64,000 nucleotides of DNA, from contig NZ_CDPP01000002.1 of NCBI RefSeq assembly GCF_000829905.1, forward strand, positions 248,001-312,000. Direction: 5' to 3'. The notes under the pieces were generated by a model. The model saw only the letters and a list, made by a program, of their open reading frames with translations, was not told the origin of the DNA and made no database searches. Made by a program: the position numbers and the translations under genes. Positions 35,221 through 44,324 of this stretch are shown in pieces. The stretch comes from Beduini massiliensis. Its GTDB lineage: Bacteria > Bacillota_I > Bacilli_A > Erysipelotrichales > Coprobacillaceae. Within the stretch, counting starts at the first letter, position 1. Each line of letters begins with the position of its first letter.

Positions 35221-35249
35221 AAAAATAGAGATAACAAAGTTATCTCTAT
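35221..35249 (-). terminator. Terminator after the aldo/keto reductase gene
   Basis: Minus strand ATAGAGATAAC/GTTATCTCTAT perfect 11-bp hairpin with a 3-base loop, then TTTTTATAA. It overlaps the stop codon. Confidence 0.9.
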
Positions 35250-36163
35250 GGTAATGGACGATCTACAGATAAATAAAGAGCGTACCAGTCTTCTCGACTC
35301 AATTCAATATCAACAGCTTGACATAGTTCTTCTAAATGTTCAGGTGAGGTCGTTCCGGCAATTGGTTGCATTGAAGCAGGATGACGTAATATCCAAGCTA
35401 AGGATAGCGTACTTGGGTTTACCCCGTATTTCTCACCTAGTGTTTTTAAAAGATCGTTTAATTTCTGATAGTCAGGATGATTTAGGAAAGTTCCTTTTTC
35501 CCATGACGCCTGTAAAATAGACCAAGGCTGAATTGTAATATCATGAATACGGCAATAATCTAAAATTCCACCGTCATGGTCTATCGATTGTGGATTCGTC
35601 ATGTTTGCATTGATCCCTGAATCAATCATACCGGCATTGACAACATTGAACTGAACCTGATTAAACAATAATTTATGCTTTGTATATTTTTGAATCAGCT
35701 CGATTTGATATGGTGTCATATTCGATACACCGAAATATTTTACCTTTTTATTTTCATATAACTCATCAAAAGCTTCTGCGACTTCCTGCGGATCCATTAA
35801 AGCATCAGGACGATGCAGCAGCAACACATCTACATAATCTGTTTGTAATCTTTCTAAGCTCTTATTTACTGAGTCAATGATATGTTTTTTAGAAAAATCA
35901 TAGTAACCCTTGCAAATTCCACATTTTGTCTGAATAATCATTTTTTCACGCCAATCCGGATGCTTTTTCAATACTTCACCAAATACTTCTTCTGATTTTC
36001 CACCTCCATAAATATCAGCATGATCAAAGAAGTTAATTCCTAAATCCATAGCTTTTTTAATCAACTGTTCCAATTGTTCCGGTGTCTTTCCGGCAATACG
36101 CATACATCCTAAAGCAATTTGCGAAACTTTTAAATCACTGTTTAAAATATCTATATATTTCAT
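35246..36163 (-). CDS. Aldo/keto reductase (YdhF-like)
   Basis: 305 residues, TIM-barrel NADPH-dependent oxidoreductase. Catalytic tetrad pieces visible: FFDHADIYGGG (Asp, Tyr), QTKCGI (Lys), and VDVLLLHRPD (His). SNMTPYQIELIQKY and the C-terminal AWILRHPASMQPIAGTTSPEHLEE are typical of the YdhF/AKR11-13 type. The aldehyde or ketone substrate is unknown. The ribosome binding site AGGAGAAAACA begins at the stop codon of the ROK gene, so the two are an operon. Confidence 0.93.
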   Translation of the reverse strand: MKYIDILNSDLKVSQIALGCMRIAGKTPEQLEQLIKKAMDLGINFFDHADIYGGGKSEEVFGEVLKKHPDWREKMIIQTKCGICKGYYDFSKKHIIDSVNKSLERLQTDYVDVLLLHRPDALMDPQEVAEAFDELYENKKVKYFGVSNMTPYQIELIQKYTKHKLLFNQVQFNVVNAGMIDSGINANMTNPQSIDHDGGILDYCRIHDITIQPWSILQASWEKGTFLNHPDYQKLNDLLKTLGEKYGVNPSTLSLAWILRHPASMQPIAGTTSPEHLEELCQAVDIELSREDWYALYLSVDRPLP

Positions 36164-36172
36164 TGTTTTCTC

Positions 36173-37096
36173 CTATTCTTCATCTATCGATTGATTTCTG
36201 CTTAAATAATGATATAAAGCGCCTAATAAATTTGCTCTGTTTCCGAATTGATTCACTGCAATCTTTGGCCGAATTTTAGCGTCTGGCAATGATTCCATAA
36301 TATCGTCCATTCTTTTTTCAACTTCGGCTAAGAAATCTTCTCTTTCACTGATGGCTCCGCCAAGTACAATAATTTCAGGATCATACTGATATTGAATATT
36401 ATAAATTCCGATAGCCATATAATAATAGAAACGATCAATAGATTCAATTGCATCTTGATCCTGATTAGCGGCCATTTCAAACACTTGTAATCCACTTAAA
36501 GTGTTAGGATCACATTGCTTTCTTTTTGCGACTTCTCGAACTAATGCCACGGTTGATCCTACTTGTGACCAAGTTTTAAATCTTTCCGGTGCTTTTTGAG
36601 AAGGATCGAAATCCATGATACAATAACCGAATTCACCACCATGCTGATGAATTCCTCCATGGATTCGCTTATTTTTAACGACTGCTCCGCCAATACCGGT
36701 ACCACATACGACAAATGCTGAATCCTGATGTCCTTTTCCGGCACCCAGCCAGCATTCCCCTAAAGCGGCACAGTTGGCATCATTTTCAATCTCCACATTA
36801 AGCCCTGTTTTTTGATTTAATATTCGTCTGAAATTAGGTCCATGTATATATTTGATTGCACTGCTGCCGCCAATCACACTGGTTTCACAATTAACAGCTC
36901 CCGGAGCACTGATGGCAATCCCCATTAAATTATAGCTTTTTAGTTCATTTGTTTTATCTGCTAACGCGTCGAAAAAGGCATCCGCATCGTTTGGGACCGC
37001 TATTTTCCCATCGGTTAATATATCCCCAAATTCATTGGCTACTGCCCACTTAATGGCGGTTCCACCTATATCAAACACCATATAATTGATATCCAT
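36173..37096 (-). CDS. ROK family sugar kinase-like protein
   Basis: 307 residues from ATG 37096 (GGAGTGAGAG upstream; a GTG four codons before lies in the binding site). Actin-like ATPase fold with the phosphate-binding motif YMVFDIGGTAIKWAVA, the sugar-site segment IENDANCAALGECWLGAGKG and VVCGTGIGGAVVKNKRIHGG. The usual ROK zinc motif C-x-C-G-x-x-G-C is absent; the equivalent stretch reads HQHGGEFGYCIMD. Without an HTH domain it is more likely a kinase than a repressor. Operon with the aldo/keto reductase. Confidence 0.88.
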   Translation of the reverse strand: MDINYMVFDIGGTAIKWAVANEFGDILTDGKIAVPNDADAFFDALADKTNELKSYNLMGIAISAPGAVNCETSVIGGSSAIKYIHGPNFRRILNQKTGLNVEIENDANCAALGECWLGAGKGHQDSAFVVCGTGIGGAVVKNKRIHGGIHQHGGEFGYCIMDFDPSQKAPERFKTWSQVGSTVALVREVAKRKQCDPNTLSGLQVFEMAANQDQDAIESIDRFYYYMAIGIYNIQYQYDPEIIVLGGAISEREDFLAEVEKRMDDIMESLPDAKIRPKIAVNQFGNRANLLGALYHYLSRNQSIDEE

Positions 37097-37211
37097 TACT
37101 TCTCTCACTCCTTTGTTATCTGCCTATTAACAGGCGTCTATGATAAGTATAGTACATAGAATTTGCGGAGACAGTGTTTTTCAAATCAAGAAATATTTTC
37201 TAAAATTATAC

Positions 37212-37236
37212 AAAAAAAACAGATCTCGACGATCTG
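37212..37236 (-). terminator. Terminator after the DUF951 gene
   Basis: Minus strand CAGATC/GATCTG hairpin with a 5-base loop followed by eight T residues, directly at the stop codon. Confidence 0.9.
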
Positions 37237-37437
37237 CTACTCCCCATGATGTTCAACAACCTTTTTTAGCTTCTTTTCAAACTCCCTGCGACTAAACATA
37301 ATCACAGCCCCGCAGCCTAAACATTTAATCTTGATATCAGCACCCATACGAATGATCTGCCACTGCGTTGACTTCTTACATGGATGCTGTTTTTTCATTT
37401 CTACAATATCATTTAACCCATATTGATGATCAATCAT
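37237..37437 (-). CDS. DUF951 family small protein
   Basis: 66 residues. The family pattern is clear: DIVEMKKQHPCKKSTQWQIIR, MGADIKIKCLGCGAVIMFSR, with the conserved C-x-x-C pair in KCLGCG likely binding zinc, and an RxxFEKKLKK tail. DUF951 proteins are widespread in Firmicutes, function unknown. AGGGAGATAAAATA precedes the ATG and begins at the folD stop. Confidence 0.9.
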   Translation of the reverse strand: MIDHQYGLNDIVEMKKQHPCKKSTQWQIIRMGADIKIKCLGCGAVIMFSRREFEKKLKKVVEHHGE

Positions 37438-37449
37438 TATTTTATCTCC

Positions 37450-38301
37450 CTATTCTATATTTTCTCTTAGTTTATACGCTTTTAATGTATTATGCAAAAG
37501 CATGGCAATCGTCATTGGCCCTACTCCTCCCGGAACAGGTGTAATCGCTTGAGCTTTATTCTTACATTTTTCAAAATCCACATCTCCGCACAGTTTATTA
37601 TTTTCATCACGATTCATTCCTACATCTAGTACCACAGCCCCCGCTTTGATATAGCTGTCGTCAAACATCTTCGCCACACCTACAGCCGCAATCAAAACAT
37701 CTGCTTTTTGGCAAACTTCTTTCAAATTTTTAGTACGGCTATGTGCGATAGTCACTGTTGCACTTTTTGATAAAGCAAGTAATGCTACCGGCTTTCCGAC
37801 AATATTGCTGCGTCCCACCACGACAACTTCTTTTCCTTCTAAATCATACCCGATACTCTCCAGCATCACCATCATGCCATAAGGCGTACAGGGCAATAGA
37901 CCTTCTTTTCCTAAAAATAAATTTGCAATATTTACAGGATGAAACCCATCAACATCTTTTTTAGGATCAATCGCTTCAATAACCGTTTTTTCATCGATAT
38001 GAGCAGGTAAAGGCAACTGCACTAAGATTCCGTCTACGGTGTTATCAGCATTTAACGTATAAATCTGTTTCAATAATTCTTCTTGAGTCGTCTGTTCAGA
38101 CATTTCGATTTTGATTGAACCGATACCAACATAACGACAGCCAATTTCTTTATTTTTCACATAAGTCATGCTTGCAGGATTTCGTCCAACTAAAATAACA
38201 GCTAAAGTAGGCACTCTTTTACCATGTTCGTTAAGTCTTTCTACTTCTTGTTTTACTTCATCTTTAACCTTTAAAGAAATCTCTTTTCCATTAATGATCA
38301 T
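37450..38301 (-). CDS. folD: Bifunctional methylenetetrahydrofolate dehydrogenase/cyclohydrolase
   Basis: 283 residues. FolD interconverts 5,10-methylene- and 10-formyl-tetrahydrofolate, the one-carbon donors for purine and formyl-Met synthesis. Motifs: SMTYVKNKEIGCRYVGI with the catalytic Lys, LVQLPLPAHIDEKTVIEAI, the Rossmann VVVGRSNIVGKPVALLAL, and the C-terminal PVPGGVGPMTIAMLLHNT. Length is normal. Co-transcribed with the DUF951 gene. Confidence 0.98.
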   Translation of the reverse strand: MIINGKEISLKVKDEVKQEVERLNEHGKRVPTLAVILVGRNPASMTYVKNKEIGCRYVGIGSIKIEMSEQTTQEELLKQIYTLNADNTVDGILVQLPLPAHIDEKTVIEAIDPKKDVDGFHPVNIANLFLGKEGLLPCTPYGMMVMLESIGYDLEGKEVVVVGRSNIVGKPVALLALSKSATVTIAHSRTKNLKEVCQKADVLIAAVGVAKMFDDSYIKAGAVVLDVGMNRDENNKLCGDVDFEKCKNKAQAITPVPGGVGPMTIAMLLHNTLKAYKLRENIE

Positions 38302-38492
38302 TCTCCCTGCCCCCTTTTAAATTACTACTAATTATACTCAAAAACAATACGACAAACAAGCAGAAAATCACCCTTCTTATCTCCCCTTTTCATCATATCA
38401 GCAATAAATTTGACAAATCTTTCAGAGAAGTATATGCTTTATCTGTAAATGTTTAATAATGGTTACTATTACTAATTTCAAAGGAGAAAAAT

Positions 38493-38909
38493 ATGAAAAA
38501 ATTTTATCGCTTATCTGCCTTATATGCCATCATCGGTATTATCGGCGGGGTCTTTTATCGTGAGTTTACAAAGTTGAATCAATTTACCGGCACTACGCCG
38601 CTTGGATTTGTCCATACACATGCTTTTATGCTAGGTCTTTTCTTTTTCTTAATCGTTTTATTATTAGAAAAACAGTTTAAATTAACTGAAAGTAAAAAAA
38701 TGAAGTCATTCTTACTGTTTTATAATGGGGGATTATTTCTTACCATTATCATGTTAGTGGTACGTGGTATCACTACTGTCCTAAATACTACTCTGACTAC
38801 TGCCATAAACGCAGCAATCAGTGGAATTGCTGGGGTAGGACATATTCTTTTAGGTGTTGGATTGCTTTACTTTTTCTTAATCCTAAAAGAAAGACTGGAT
38901 AACGAATAA
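38493..38909 (+). CDS. DUF2871 family membrane protein
   Basis: 138 residues with four membrane helices. GGVFYREFTKLNQFTGTTPLG followed by HTHAFMLGLFFFLIVLLLE matches DUF2871 as I recall it; conserved histidines sit near the start of helix 2. Function unknown. TCAAAGGAGAAAAAT precedes the ATG. Monocistronic by spacing. Confidence 0.82.
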   Translation: MKKFYRLSALYAIIGIIGGVFYREFTKLNQFTGTTPLGFVHTHAFMLGLFFFLIVLLLEKQFKLTESKKMKSFLLFYNGGLFLTIIMLVVRGITTVLNTTLTTAINAAISGIAGVGHILLGVGLLYFFLILKERLDNE

Positions 38910-38979
38910 AAATCTCTCTCTTCATCTTTTCATAAATGACATTTTGTATTATGATTAGATAAAAACTGGGGGAATGAAC

Positions 38980-39900
38980 ATGGTTGATTTTAGTAGTCTG
39001 ATAGATTTACAAATAGAGTTGTTTATATTGATGATCATTGGCTATGTCTTGCGGAAAATCAATATGATTCCCGCTACAGCGAGAAAATCACTGACTGACT
39101 TAGTCATTTATGTGGTTTTACCGGCTAATATTATTAATTCATTCTTAATTGAGATGAATTGGGATATTATCCAATCCGGAATTATTGTTTTAATTATCTC
39201 AATTATGATTCAGATATTTTGTCAGTTACTGGGAAAACATTTATATCCCATGGCAAATAAAAAACAAATACCGGTATTATCGTATGGAACCATTTGTTCA
39301 AATGCCGGATTCATGGGAAATCCGCTGATTGAAAGTATCTATGGTTCAATGGGATTATTGTTTGCTTCTATTTATTGTATCCCGCAAAGAATTGTCATGT
39401 GGTCTGCCGGTGTTTCCTGTTTTACGGATTCCAAAGGGAAGGATGTTATCAAAAAGGTGATTACTCATCCCTGTATTATTGCCGTTATAATCGGCATGAT
39501 TTTAATGATGACACAAGTTCAATTGCCTTTATTTCTGACGAAAACCATCAAAGTCACCAGTAATTGCACTACCGCCTTATCGATGATTGTCATTGGAGGA
39601 ATATTAGCTGAAATTAATTTAAAAAGTGTATTGAATAAACTATCTTTATATTATAGTTTTTTACGTTTAATCATCATTCCCGCTATTGTATTAAGTCTTT
39701 GCTTTTTATTTAAACTTCCCGCTTTAGCCGTAGCCGTTTGTACTGTTTTATCGGGAATGCCTGCTGGAACAACAACGGCAATTTTAGCCGAGAAATATGA
39801 AAGTGATGCAAAACTGGCAGTACAGATTGTCTTTTTATCTACTGCTTTATCATTAATCACTATTCCCATTCTTTGCATGATTATTGAATTGCTCTATTAA
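38980..39900 (+). CDS. AEC family transporter (auxin efflux carrier superfamily)
   Basis: 306 residues from ATG 38980, chosen because GGGGG lies seven bases upstream; an ATG at 38974 is too close. About ten membrane helices in two similar halves. LTDLVIYVVLPANIINSFL with its helix-breaking Pro-Ala-Asn, YGTICSNAGFMGNPLIESIYG, and SGMPAGTTTAILAEKYESDA are hallmarks of bacterial AEC permeases, which export or exchange organic acids such as malate. Substrate unknown. Confidence 0.9.
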   Translation: MVDFSSLIDLQIELFILMIIGYVLRKINMIPATARKSLTDLVIYVVLPANIINSFLIEMNWDIIQSGIIVLIISIMIQIFCQLLGKHLYPMANKKQIPVLSYGTICSNAGFMGNPLIESIYGSMGLLFASIYCIPQRIVMWSAGVSCFTDSKGKDVIKKVITHPCIIAVIIGMILMMTQVQLPLFLTKTIKVTSNCTTALSMIVIGGILAEINLKSVLNKLSLYYSFLRLIIIPAIVLSLCFLFKLPALAVAVCTVLSGMPAGTTTAILAEKYESDAKLAVQIVFLSTALSLITIPILCMIIELLY

Positions 39901-39905
39901 CCAGT

Positions 39906-39934
39906 AAAGGTACCCCATGTCGGGTACCTTTTTA
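39906..39934 (+). terminator. Terminator after the AEC transporter gene
   Basis: AAAGGTACCC pairs perfectly with GGGTACCTTT around CATGTC, followed by TTTAT. Convergent with dgt. Confidence 0.9.
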
Positions 39935-41353
39935 TATTCCTTTCAATTCCTGATACAAACTTTTTGCGTAACTGTCTGTCATTCCGGCAATAAAATCACA
40001 TCCCAGCAACAATCGATGATATAAACGTTCCCCTTCGTCTTTAATCCCTTTAACACTTCGATGATAATTATCCAAATAATTACGCGACAATAAATCAATA
40101 TACTTCGATTGAATTTCCGTAATAGAATCTGTCTCATAGACGATTAATGCACTCATGAAACGATCTAATAAAAAGGTGATTATCTCATTTCCCATTAACT
40201 CCAGTTTTAAGATAGGTGAGACATTGTAAATACGGTCAAAAGAGAACTGTTTAAGACCATCAATCAGTTTAGACTGTGTGCATACCGCTAATAATTCTTT
40301 ATTAAAGGTTCCCTGCATGATCTCTTCATAATGATGAATAAAAGCGTCACTTGTCTGAGAAATACAATAAAGTTGTTTTAACGTCAGCCAAGAAAACACA
40401 GCGTGTTTGTAAGGATCAAATCCCTTTTCTTTTTCAGCCACTAATTTTCTACCGTCATTATAAGCTTTTTCAAGACTCTCCGCTCCTTTTACATCTCCTG
40501 AAGCTCTAATAACTTCCATTAGATCTTCATAAGAATACAGCGACTTGTTGAAACCATCCTCCAAATCCGCGAAGGTATATGCTAAATCATCTGCTGCTTC
40601 TAAAATAAATGCCAGTGGATTACGACAATCATAACACCCCGTATTTTCTTTGATTTCATTGAAAATTAACTGTTCACTTTGAAAATAGCCGATTTTTTTT
40701 CTTAGTAAATTTCTTTCTTTTTTAGGCAGTTTATCTTCTTCCATCTTAACAAGAGAACTGGTTGGATATTTAATGATGGTATCCATGACACTTGATGTCA
40801 GATGCATTCCATTATTTCCTACTAAACGATGCAGTTTAGTGACAATACGCAAAGCTTGAGCATTCCCTTCATAATGAATTAAATCTCCATATTGCTGAGG
40901 GGTTAAATATTCTTTTAATATTTTATTATTTAATGTCAGCTTTTCCAAATTTTGCATAAACCAGTCACGTATCGCCGTTTCCCCAAAATGTCCAAAAGGT
41001 GGATTGCCGATGTCATGCAGCAGACATGCACAGTTCAATACTTCAATCACATTCAATGGGTCTGGTAAATCTTCTTCTAAATCATTCACCCTAATCTTTG
41101 TGCAAACTTGCTTTCCAATTAATTTAGCGATTGCCGCCACTTCTAACGAATGTGTTAAACGAGTTCTGACAAAGTCACTTTTATCAAGCGGAAAGACCTG
41201 TGTTTTATCTTGCAGACGGCGAAAAGAGGCACTGCGGATGATACGATGATAATCACTCTCTATCTCACTGCGTAATCCACTAAGATCCTGTTTTGAATTA
41301 TTTTTCGGAATTCTTTCTTCACTCGTTATTTTGGTCCATTTTAATCGTTCCAT
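39932..41353 (-). CDS. dgt: dGTP triphosphohydrolase (deoxyguanosinetriphosphatase)
   Basis: 473 residues of the HD-domain dNTP triphosphohydrolase family. Metal ligands: RLTHSLEVAAIAK (His), CLLHDIGNPPFGHFGE (His-Asp), and AADDLAYTFADLEDG (Asp). SASFRRLQDKTQVFPL near the N-terminus is the usual family signature. It cuts dNTPs into nucleoside and triphosphate, adjusting dGTP pools. GGGGGGATAAACAG precedes the ATG. Single gene. Confidence 0.95.
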   Translation of the reverse strand: MERLKWTKITSEERIPKNNSKQDLSGLRSEIESDYHRIIRSASFRRLQDKTQVFPLDKSDFVRTRLTHSLEVAAIAKLIGKQVCTKIRVNDLEEDLPDPLNVIEVLNCACLLHDIGNPPFGHFGETAIRDWFMQNLEKLTLNNKILKEYLTPQQYGDLIHYEGNAQALRIVTKLHRLVGNNGMHLTSSVMDTIIKYPTSSLVKMEEDKLPKKERNLLRKKIGYFQSEQLIFNEIKENTGCYDCRNPLAFILEAADDLAYTFADLEDGFNKSLYSYEDLMEVIRASGDVKGAESLEKAYNDGRKLVAEKEKGFDPYKHAVFSWLTLKQLYCISQTSDAFIHHYEEIMQGTFNKELLAVCTQSKLIDGLKQFSFDRIYNVSPILKLELMGNEIITFLLDRFMSALIVYETDSITEIQSKYIDLLSRNYLDNYHRSVKGIKDEGERLYHRLLLGCDFIAGMTDSYAKSLYQELKGI

Positions 41354-41519
41354 CTGTTTATCCCCCCATAATTTCTATTCTTAGTATACCACAATCTTTT
41401 GGGGAACTGGTAGAGATTGCTTGCATTCAATCATGAACTTATGACCATATTATTATAAAAGCATTTTAATAGTATTTTAAGAAAGCTTTTCTTATAATCA
41501 GATTAGGAGTGTGATTTAT

Positions 41520-42473
41520 ATGAATAAAATCTATTTAGCAGGCGGTTGTTTTTGGGGAATGCAATCTTACTTTGACAATATTAATGGCGTTGTTTCCACT
41601 AAAGTAGGATATGCAAACGGAACCACGGCAAATCCTACTTATGATATTGTCTGTCATGATAACAGTGGCTTTGCGGAAACCATTGAGGTGCTTTATGACC
41701 CTCAAATCATCAGTTTATCATTTTTATTAACCATGTATTTTGAAGTAATCGATCCTATTTCCGTTAATCGTCAGGGCAATGATATTGGCAGTCAATATCG
41801 CACCGGAATCTATTACATTCAAGAAAAAGACCAAGACATTATTTTGAATGCTTTAGCCCATCTGCAAGTGGTTTACACCCAACCACTCGCAGTGGAATGT
41901 GGACCTTTAATTAATTTTTATCCGGCAGAAGAATATCATCAACATTATCTGCAAAAAAATCCCAACGGGTATTGCCACATATCACGTCAAAAGATTGAAT
42001 CAGCAAAATACGCAAGACAAGAAAAGAACACCTTTTATAAACCTAGTATACACGTATTAAAAAAGCAATTAAGTGAGCTGGAATATCAAGTTACCCAAGA
42101 AAGTAAGACAGAACCGCCTTATCAAAATAAATATTGGAATCATTTTGAAAAAGGAATCTATGTGGATATCACAACAGGTGAACCCTTGTTTATCTCCGAT
42201 GACAAATTTGATTCCGGCTGTGGTTGGCCAAGTTTCAGTAAGCCCATTGATCGCAAACTGATTAAAGAGCGTCGAGATACTTCTTTTAATATGGAGCGTA
42301 CAGAAGTTAAAAGTCAGCTTGGCGATGCTCATCTGGGTCACGTATTTACTGATGGACCAATTGAAAAAGGGGGACTTCGTTACTGTATTAACAGTGCATC
42401 ATTGCGTTTTATTCCCTTAGAAAAAATGAAAGAAGAAGGTTACGAAGCTTATATTCCTTTAATAAAACAATAA
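41520..42473 (+). CDS. msrAB: Fused peptide methionine sulfoxide reductase MsrA-MsrB
   Basis: 317 residues from ATG 41520, with GGAG ten bases upstream; a GTG at 41511 is possible. MsrA (about 1-150): catalytic Cys in [13 protein letters not shown], then [10 protein letters not shown] and YHQHYL. MsrB (about 185-317): [24 protein letters not shown], catalytic Cys in [11 protein letters not shown]. The two together repair S- and R-methionine sulfoxide. The MsrB half reads [10 protein letters not shown] where zinc-binding forms have a CxxC pair, so it is the zinc-free class. The MsrA-MsrB order is the common one. No signal peptide. Confidence 0.96.
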   Translation: MNKIYLAGGCFWGMQSYFDNINGVVSTKVGYANGTTANPTYDIVCHDNSGFAETIEVLYDPQIISLSFLLTMYFEVIDPISVNRQGNDIGSQYRTGIYYIQEKDQDIILNALAHLQVVYTQPLAVECGPLINFYPAEEYHQHYLQKNPNGYCHISRQKIESAKYARQEKNTFYKPSIHVLKKQLSELEYQVTQESKTEPPYQNKYWNHFEKGIYVDITTGEPLFISDDKFDSGCGWPSFSKPIDRKLIKERRDTSFNMERTEVKSQLGDAHLGHVFTDGPIEKGGLRYCINSASLRFIPLEKMKEEGYEAYIPLIKQ

Positions 42474-42488
42474 ATGATATATTGGCAT

Positions 42489-42514
42489 AAAAAAGAATCT
42501 CACGATTCTTTTTT
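42489..42514 (+). terminator. Terminator after msrAB
   Basis: AAAAAAGAATC and GATTCTTTTTT form an 11-bp hairpin with a 3-4 base loop and T-run. Confidence 0.88.
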
Positions 42515-42685
42515 GGTAGATAACAGGTACGCTTATGTTAGATCAACAACAGCCATAAAACGTTATTTTGGGTCATATATTATTTTATAAATCTTTATTA
42601 TTCGCACAACAAATGATCGATATCATTTTAAAATCTTTGAAAAAGGGTTATGATATAGTTAGATATTAGATAAAGGAGGGATTTT

Positions 42686-44284
42686 ATGCATACTATTTAT
42701 TATAACGGTACCATTTTAACGATGGATTCCCATCAACAAACAGCAACTGCATTATGTGTGGAAGATGGAAAAATTATAAAAGTCGGAGATGATTCAATGA
42801 TTCTCTCATTAAAAAAGGAAGAAACTCAAATCATTGATCTCCAAGGTAAAGTCATGATGCCAGGATTTATTGATCCCCACAGCCATTTTATTGGAGTCGC
42901 AAATTCACTTTCACAATGTGATCTTTCTGAAGCTGTTTCATTTGATGATATTATCAATAAAATGAAAGCTTTTATAAAAGAAAATCCAATCAAAAACGGG
43001 GAATGGATTTTTGGCACAAACTATGATCATAATTTTCTTAAAGAAAAAAGACATCCGGATAAATTTATATTAGATCAGATTTCAAAAGATTTTCCTGTTG
43101 TTCTTATTCATGCATCCGGACATATGGGAATTGCAAATTCCAAAGCATTAGAACTTCAGCATATTACCGATCAAACGAAAGATCCTGACGGCGGAAAATA
43201 TGACCGTATTGACGGAACAAATGAACCCAATGGATATATGGAAGAAAATGCGTTTAATCAATTCCGTAATAATACCCCGATGATAGACATAGAGACCATG
43301 TTGAAGCTTGTATTAAAAGCTCAGGATATTTATGCCAGCTACGGAATTACCACCGTGCAAGACGGAATGGTTACCCCACCCTTATTCCAATTATTAAAAT
43401 ATGTTGCTGAATCTGATATGCTTCAATTAGATGTCGTAGGATTTGTTGATTTAGATCATTCCCATGACTTAATTCGTGAAAAAGAATATGTAAATCGTTA
43501 TCATCACCGCTTGAAATTAGGCGGTTACAAAGTCTTTTTAGATGGTTCTCCACAGGGACGAACAGCCTGGATGAGTACACCTTATCAAAATGCTAAAGAT
43601 GGTTACTGTGGTTATCCAACCCTTAAAGATGAACGTCTCTATTCTTTAATTGAGACAGCTTTATCCGAAGATCAGCAGCTATTAGCGCATTGTAACGGAG
43701 ACGCTGCATCACAGCAATATATCGATCAATTTGAAAAAGTGCTGCAAAGCCACCCAAATTGGGAAGCACATCGTCCAGTAATGATTCATGCTCAATTAGT
43801 TAGAAAAGATCAGCTAGAAAGAATGAAAGAAATCGATATGATGCCTAGTTTCTTTGTTGCTCATACGTATTATTGGGGAGATATTCACATTGAAAATTTC
43901 GGTAAGGAAAGAGCAGACCATATTTCTCCAGCAAAAGATGCATTGGATTTAGGTATTCCTTTCACTTTTCATCAGGATAGTCCGGTTCTTCCACCGGATA
44001 TGATGAAGACCGTTTGGTGTGCTGTAAACCGTCAAACTAAAAATGGTCAATCTATCGGAGACTGTGAAAGAATTGGTGTTTATGATGCTTTAAAAGCCAT
44101 CACAATCAATGGGGCTTATCAATATTTTGAAGAAGATTCAAAAGGAAGTATCGAAGAAGGAAAACTTGCTGACCTTGTCATTTTAGATAAAAACCCATTG
44201 GAAATTGACCCTAAAGATCTTGCGAATATCATAGTTCTTGAAACGATTAAAGAAGGAAAAACCATTTTTAAAAGAAACAAATAA
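42686..44284 (+). CDS. YtcJ-like amidohydrolase (amidohydrolase family 3)
   Basis: 532 residues. Metal-dependent TIM-barrel hydrolase: VMPGFIDPHSHFIGVA supplies the first two His ligands, HASGHMGIANSKAL and LLAHCNGDAASQQYI further active-site positions, FTFHQDSPVLPPDMMKTVW the C-terminal Asp, and GSIEEGKLADLVILDKNP the closing beta-sandwich. Natural substrates of this family are mostly unknown (N-substituted amino acids or formamides in studied cases). AAAGGAGGGATTTT precedes the ATG; a TATGAT -10-like box lies about 35 bases upstream. Single gene. Confidence 0.9.
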   Translation: MHTIYYNGTILTMDSHQQTATALCVEDGKIIKVGDDSMILSLKKEETQIIDLQGKVMMPGFIDPHSHFIGVANSLSQCDLSEAVSFDDIINKMKAFIKENPIKNGEWIFGTNYDHNFLKEKRHPDKFILDQISKDFPVVLIHASGHMGIANSKALELQHITDQTKDPDGGKYDRIDGTNEPNGYMEENAFNQFRNNTPMIDIETMLKLVLKAQDIYASYGITTVQDGMVTPPLFQLLKYVAESDMLQLDVVGFVDLDHSHDLIREKEYVNRYHHRLKLGGYKVFLDGSPQGRTAWMSTPYQNAKDGYCGYPTLKDERLYSLIETALSEDQQLLAHCNGDAASQQYIDQFEKVLQSHPNWEAHRPVMIHAQLVRKDQLERMKEIDMMPSFFVAHTYYWGDIHIENFGKERADHISPAKDALDLGIPFTFHQDSPVLPPDMMKTVWCAVNRQTKNGQSIGDCERIGVYDALKAITINGAYQYFEEDSKGSIEEGKLADLVILDKNPLEIDPKDLANIIVLETIKEGKTIFKRNK

Positions 44285-44287
44285 ACA

Positions 44288-44320
44288 AAATGTCTTGCCA
44301 TCTAAAAAGGCAAGACATTT
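44288..44320. terminator. Bidirectional terminator
   Basis: AAATGTCTTGCC and GGCAAGACATTT form a perfect 12-bp stem with a 9-base loop. T-runs on the plus side and A-rich sequence before the stem serve both convergent genes. Confidence 0.92.
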
Positions 44321-44324
44321 TTAT

